Under the pieces are notes generated by a model, which worked only from the letters and a program-made list of their open reading frames with translations, made no database searches and was not told where the DNA came from. DNA of 58,054 bases from a virus: positions 1 through 58,054 of the IMG/VR virus record IMGVR_UViG_3300036851_000122; one strand, 5' to 3'. The translations under genes and the position numbers were made by a program. The number at the start of each line of letters is the position of its first letter. Position 1 is the first letter of the stretch. Shown here in pieces: positions 54,960 through 58,054 of this stretch.

Positions 54960-55223
54960 TTAAGTATCAGTCAAATTCCGGAAAGGCTTTACAGTCGTCA
55001 ACCAGACTGGAGGCATAGTTACACCGAGGACACCGAGCCACACGCGACCAGTGCGGTTGATCTCCTCGAGCTCCTCTTTGGTGAGCTTCCAGCAGGAGAT
55101 GACTGTGGGGCGGTGTTGAGTATCATTACCACGCCAGATGGACAGGGAATAGACCTCGTCTTCCGTCATTCCAGCAGGCGGACCTAGAAACGTGTTGGAC
55201 TCGTCGAAGGAGCAGGCTTCCAT
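54960..55223 (-). CDS. conserved phage hypothetical protein
   Basis: An 87-residue protein. SFDESNTFLGPPAGMTEDEV, ISCWKLTKEELEEI and GRVWLGVLGVTMPPVWLT form a pattern I recall from many phages and their hosts without known function. It lies between the spanin-like gene and the NrdR-type gene. Confidence 0.65.
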   Translation of the reverse strand: MEACSFDESNTFLGPPAGMTEDEVYSLSIWRGNDTQHRPTVISCWKLTKEELEEINRTGRVWLGVLGVTMPPVWLTTVKPFRNLTDT

Positions 55224-55229
55224 AGGACT

Positions 55230-55469
55230 CTACCTCCGGTAGTTGTTCAACTCTTGCTTATACTTATCCAGGTCAGCATGAGCAGAGAGGGTTCTGGCGA
55301 ATTGCACGTTTGTCTGTTGCTTCCAATAGTCAACTTCACGTTTGAGCTGCTTGATCTCAACGTCCTTCTGCTTGAGGAGGTTAGTGGCTGTACGGTCGGC
55401 GGCTATCCCCCACCAGAGGAAGCATAGTGACAAGGTTAAGAAGAACAGGGATTGTAGGTTGTGTCTCAT
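55230..55469 (-). CDS. membrane-anchored coiled-coil protein, possible inner spanin
   Basis: A 79-residue protein: short N-terminus, a membrane helix (LFFLTLSLCFLWWGIA), then a continuous charged coiled coil to the end. This layout matches Rz-type inner spanins, though position beside the terminase would also fit a packaging accessory. The ATG overlaps the terminase stop (TGATG). Confidence 0.5.
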   Translation of the reverse strand: MRHNLQSLFFLTLSLCFLWWGIAADRTATNLLKQKDVEIKQLKREVDYWKQQTNVQFARTLSAHADLDKYKQELNNYRR

Positions 55470-58012
55470 CACGCTCTCAGCTTGTGGGGACGGTTAGAAG
55501 GTACAGAGGCACCACGGCGGGAGTTGTACACCTGGGATAGGTTCCGGCGGATAGGCTTAAAGTCCTCGTCGGACGTTTTGACAGACGCACCCAAGGAGGA
55601 GGCGAGGGCCATACAGCCGGCTGCTCCGTCTAACCAGTCGTTGTCGTAGGCAGTCCCTTCGCGGACTGTCCACTGGTTCTTTACGATTCCTCGTGCTCCA
55701 ACTGGTTCGGGGTACTCGCTAGAGCAAATATGATTAACAAAGAGCTCATGGTAGTCAGCAGGAGCAGAATGTAGAGACACGCAACCGGGTGCCCCCATAG
55801 GAGTTCCCAGACGAGAGAACAGAAAGTCTTTGAGCCGGTTGACGTCGGCTTGCATGTAGTACATTCCATCGGGATTGGGACGTGTGACCCACTTTGGCTC
55901 TCGGACATTCGGGTGTAGCATGTTCTCAAAGAACCAACCGTCACGGCGTTCGTACTCCTCCAGTTGGCGATTCGTCGGTGGGAAGGCAGCACCGTAATAG
56001 GGAACAATATGGGGGTTCTTTGTTTCACGGATAAACCTCTTGATTACTTCGGATGCTTGCCCCCAGCGAGTGTCTATGCCGAGGCGTTGAATCTTCATAC
56101 GCCGTTTGGAGCTGTCCTGGCGGATGTATTCGCGTCCTAGGAGCATGGTGGTACACTGATTGAGGGCGTAATAGAGCTTGGCCTCTAGTGGAGCACGTAC
56201 CTTGCCAGCAGAATTGCGGATGGCTTTGGACCTGTACTTCATGAATTCGGGCTGTTGGAAGAACAAGCTAGTGATCATCGACCATGAAGAGGTTTGTTGC
56301 TTGGTGAAATAGGAGTGTTTTGTGTCTGGCCAAGTGCCATAGTCGATAAATGTGCCGTTGAAGTCAACATCACAGGCAAATACCACATAATAGAGGATTT
56401 CGTCCTGAATATCAAGGAAACAGGTGACATATTCGTGGTTTGGAGCCAATTCTCCACGTTTTGTGTCAACCATTTTCTTAAGAAGTTGGTCAGCAGTAAT
56501 GAGAACTTCGCTAGTTTCAACCAGCCGGCGGCCAATATTCTGGTATTCTGATAGAAACATCGGCCCGAGCTGGAGCCGCAGGTTCATTGCGTTCTGCTGA
56601 GCAGAGATTTCTGAGCGGGTATCGAACCTACTGGCCCAGGAAACCTCAAAACCCTTATCCATCACCTTCCGATTGGCGGGTTTGGCGTAGAATTCAGTAG
56701 CTAGGGAGATGTTTTTCTTGTCTCTAAGCGAAACACGCCTCAGTTCTTCGTATTCTCCCCACTTCTTGCCGGCTGGGGTGTTCTTCGTGATTTCGTAGTC
56801 GGTTATGCCTTCTGGCCAAGAATTGACCATTCGGCACCTTTCCCCCTGGAAATCAGGCTTTAGGAGAGGATTTAGGTAGGTGTCTGCTGCATCACCTTCG
56901 CGGATGACGGTACAGGGCATAAGAACATCAATATGGCGGCCTTCTCCAGCGAGGCCGGCAACAGCACCGTCGATCAGGCGAATGAGTTTTTCGCAGAGAA
57001 GTGGGGAATCAGCCTTTTGGTCCTTTTGCACGTCGTCTAGGATGACCAAGTCGGGGCGTGGTTGGGTCAGCCAGACTGGGTCAGCTTCGGCTTCACCACG
57101 GATAGAACCGTCGATGCCAGCCGAGCGGAGGATAACGCCTCCGTTTGTAGGCACCCAGATATTGAGGTGTTCGACGTGTTTGACAGATTCTGGGTCATGT
57201 TCAAGGTAGTGGTCCCGGTATTCTGTGGGAAAAGAGAGGATGGGGAACCTAACGTCATCATCGCCCCAGTTAATGTGAGTGGGTTGGCCTAAGAAGAGCT
57301 GACCACGCGATAGTCGGTTGGAACCTTCGAGCTGATAGGCAGCCCAGCAGACCTCGGGGAAGTCCTGGCGGACTAGTGGATTGTTCACCAGATGGGTTTT
57401 GACCATCTTCAGCGTTTGGAGGGCCATCTGCTCCTTGCTGCCAATGTTGTAGATGAACCGCTTGAGAGCGTAGAGCACCGCCCAGAGAGTAGCTCCGCGG
57501 ACTATGGCAGTCTTCCCGCCAGCACGAGGCATGGCAATAGCGAACTTGCCACCTTCCATGACGACTGTTTGGGCCTTGTTAACGCAGACGAGTTGGTCGG
57601 TGGACCACTCTTTGGAAAAGATGCCCTTGAGGTACGTTTCGTTGAACAGGCGGAGATTGGCTTTACAGGCGAGGCGGCGTTCCCAGTTGATATCTAGGGG
57701 GAACTCGCCGATGTCTCGCTGCATCGGGCGGTTGGTACGCTTCCACTTGTCAGCGTGGGCTCGCTGGGCAGCAGCCTTCTCCTCAATGGTGTGGAACTTT
57801 GTGTTTGCTAAAGGACCAGCTTTCCTCCACAGTTCGCGTTGCTCGGCTACGGGCATACGCTTTGGCTTCGGGCTAGGAGGCGGCCTAGGAGGCAGAGCAA
57901 CCCGCATAGAGGCCCAGGAGGCTATTGGCCCCTCTTGGAGAGGAGTTTCCGAGGTCTCTGGAGGGGGCTTCCTGCTCTTCGTGAGTGAGGGACGTTTGAC
58001 AGGAGCTTTCAT
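55469..58012 (-). CDS. terL: terminase large subunit
   Basis: An 847-residue packaging motor. Walker A is MPRAGGKTA (161-169) and Walker B is RPDLVILDDVQK. A C-terminal RNase H-type nuclease region has FLDIQDEILYYVVFACDVD and DWLDGAAGCMAL. A basic Pro-rich extension of about 100 residues precedes the ATPase. GAGGACTC precedes the ATG. No small terminase was recognised nearby. Confidence 0.92.
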   Translation of the reverse strand: MKAPVKRPSLTKSRKPPPETSETPLQEGPIASWASMRVALPPRPPPSPKPKRMPVAEQRELWRKAGPLANTKFHTIEEKAAAQRAHADKWKRTNRPMQRDIGEFPLDINWERRLACKANLRLFNETYLKGIFSKEWSTDQLVCVNKAQTVVMEGGKFAIAMPRAGGKTAIVRGATLWAVLYALKRFIYNIGSKEQMALQTLKMVKTHLVNNPLVRQDFPEVCWAAYQLEGSNRLSRGQLFLGQPTHINWGDDDVRFPILSFPTEYRDHYLEHDPESVKHVEHLNIWVPTNGGVILRSAGIDGSIRGEAEADPVWLTQPRPDLVILDDVQKDQKADSPLLCEKLIRLIDGAVAGLAGEGRHIDVLMPCTVIREGDAADTYLNPLLKPDFQGERCRMVNSWPEGITDYEITKNTPAGKKWGEYEELRRVSLRDKKNISLATEFYAKPANRKVMDKGFEVSWASRFDTRSEISAQQNAMNLRLQLGPMFLSEYQNIGRRLVETSEVLITADQLLKKMVDTKRGELAPNHEYVTCFLDIQDEILYYVVFACDVDFNGTFIDYGTWPDTKHSYFTKQQTSSWSMITSLFFQQPEFMKYRSKAIRNSAGKVRAPLEAKLYYALNQCTTMLLGREYIRQDSSKRRMKIQRLGIDTRWGQASEVIKRFIRETKNPHIVPYYGAAFPPTNRQLEEYERRDGWFFENMLHPNVREPKWVTRPNPDGMYYMQADVNRLKDFLFSRLGTPMGAPGCVSLHSAPADYHELFVNHICSSEYPEPVGARGIVKNQWTVREGTAYDNDWLDGAAGCMALASSLGASVKTSDEDFKPIRRNLSQVYNSRRGASVPSNRPHKLRA

Positions 58013-58054
58013 GAGTCCTCAATCCATACACTAACCAGAAACCCTTAAAGCGGT

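Larger units (their letters stand above)
1346..57236 (+). repeat. dispersed motif family TTCTGTGGGRGAAAG
   Basis: Copies begin near 1346, 3009, 4255, 6521, 9834, 11396, 14391, 15917, 17020, 19649, 20875, 23211, 25621, 27789, 30918, 32798, 34362, 37188, 39967, 47176, 49048, 54567 and 57221. All 23 are on the plus strand, about one per 2.5 kb, within and between genes, whatever the direction of the local genes. On the coding strand they encode different peptides (FSPQ, SPTK, PHKN, FPTE), so the nucleotide word itself is under selection. Confidence 0.85.

Noticed and set aside
1346-57236. reading the minus strand of the TGTGGG motif (pyrimidine tract then CAG) as intron 3' splice sites
   Set aside because: No 5' sites or introns, and many copies lie inside uninterrupted conserved coding frames.

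Overview
The window reads as the near-complete or complete genome of a tailed double-stranded DNA bacteriophage. It has a large terminase, a lambda-type portal, a protease-capsid fusion, a tail tube, tail-assembly chaperones, a tape measure and tail fibres, together with its own replisome. No contractile sheath, integrase or repressor was recognised, so a siphovirus-like, probably lytic phage is the simplest reading (inference). The host is not shown directly. A phage CsrA, several export-signal proteins in the late operon, cysteine-rich CxxC proteins and polysaccharide-degrading tail proteins would fit an environmental Gram-negative host such as a planctomycete, but this is a low-confidence guess.

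Layout. (1) 1-2268: a gene-poor, G-rich control region with two small divergent genes that share an identical 20-base translation leader, three terminators and imperfect GGAGGG hairpin repeats. (2) 2269-23929, leftward: tightly overlapping early/middle genes. These are csrA, a primase-helicase, HAD hydrolase, DUF1599-like protein, ThyA-family dUMP-modifying enzyme, MazG-like pyrophosphohydrolase, two paralogues of the hmU-DNA-kinase-helical/aGPT-pyrophosphorylase class, an FkbM methyltransferase between them, family A DNA polymerase, a PD-(D/E)XK nuclease, SSB-like protein, Sak4-like recombinase, RecB-type nuclease, family-4 uracil-DNA glycosylase and a Holliday-junction-resolvase-like nuclease. 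(3) 23930-24604: a divergent intergenic region with a tRNA-like RNA whose anticodon arm is replaced by hairpins, plus a 13-bp inverted repeat. (4) 24605-28022, rightward: six genes ending in a strong terminator. (5) 28563-58012, leftward: the virion and lysis block. In transcription order it runs terminase, small proteins, fibre/depolymerase genes, portal, protease-capsid fusion, decoration, connectors, tail tube, secreted and membrane proteins, a C1-type cysteine peptidase, frameshifting tail chaperones, tape measure and tail-tip proteins.

How it may work together. The ThyA-like enzyme, MazG-like enzyme, DUF1599-like protein, two aGPT/HMUDK proteins and FkbM methyltransferase look like a thymine hypermodification pathway in which 5-hydroxymethyl-dU is incorporated and then decorated in DNA. 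No kinase was recognised, so the pathway is incomplete as seen. The replication proteins are interleaved with it. The late block adds a GH43-like fibre and a heparinase-II/III-like lyase, suggesting attack on a host polysaccharide coat.

Most unusual are two families of short dispersed motifs, one like TTCTGTGGGRGAAAG (23 copies) and one like TTGGMKTTTATTAGC (18 good copies). Nearly all lie in the same orientation, within and between genes and in different reading frames, so they are selected as nucleic acid. Their arrangement resembles repressor stoperators or start-associated sequences, but no binding protein is identified.
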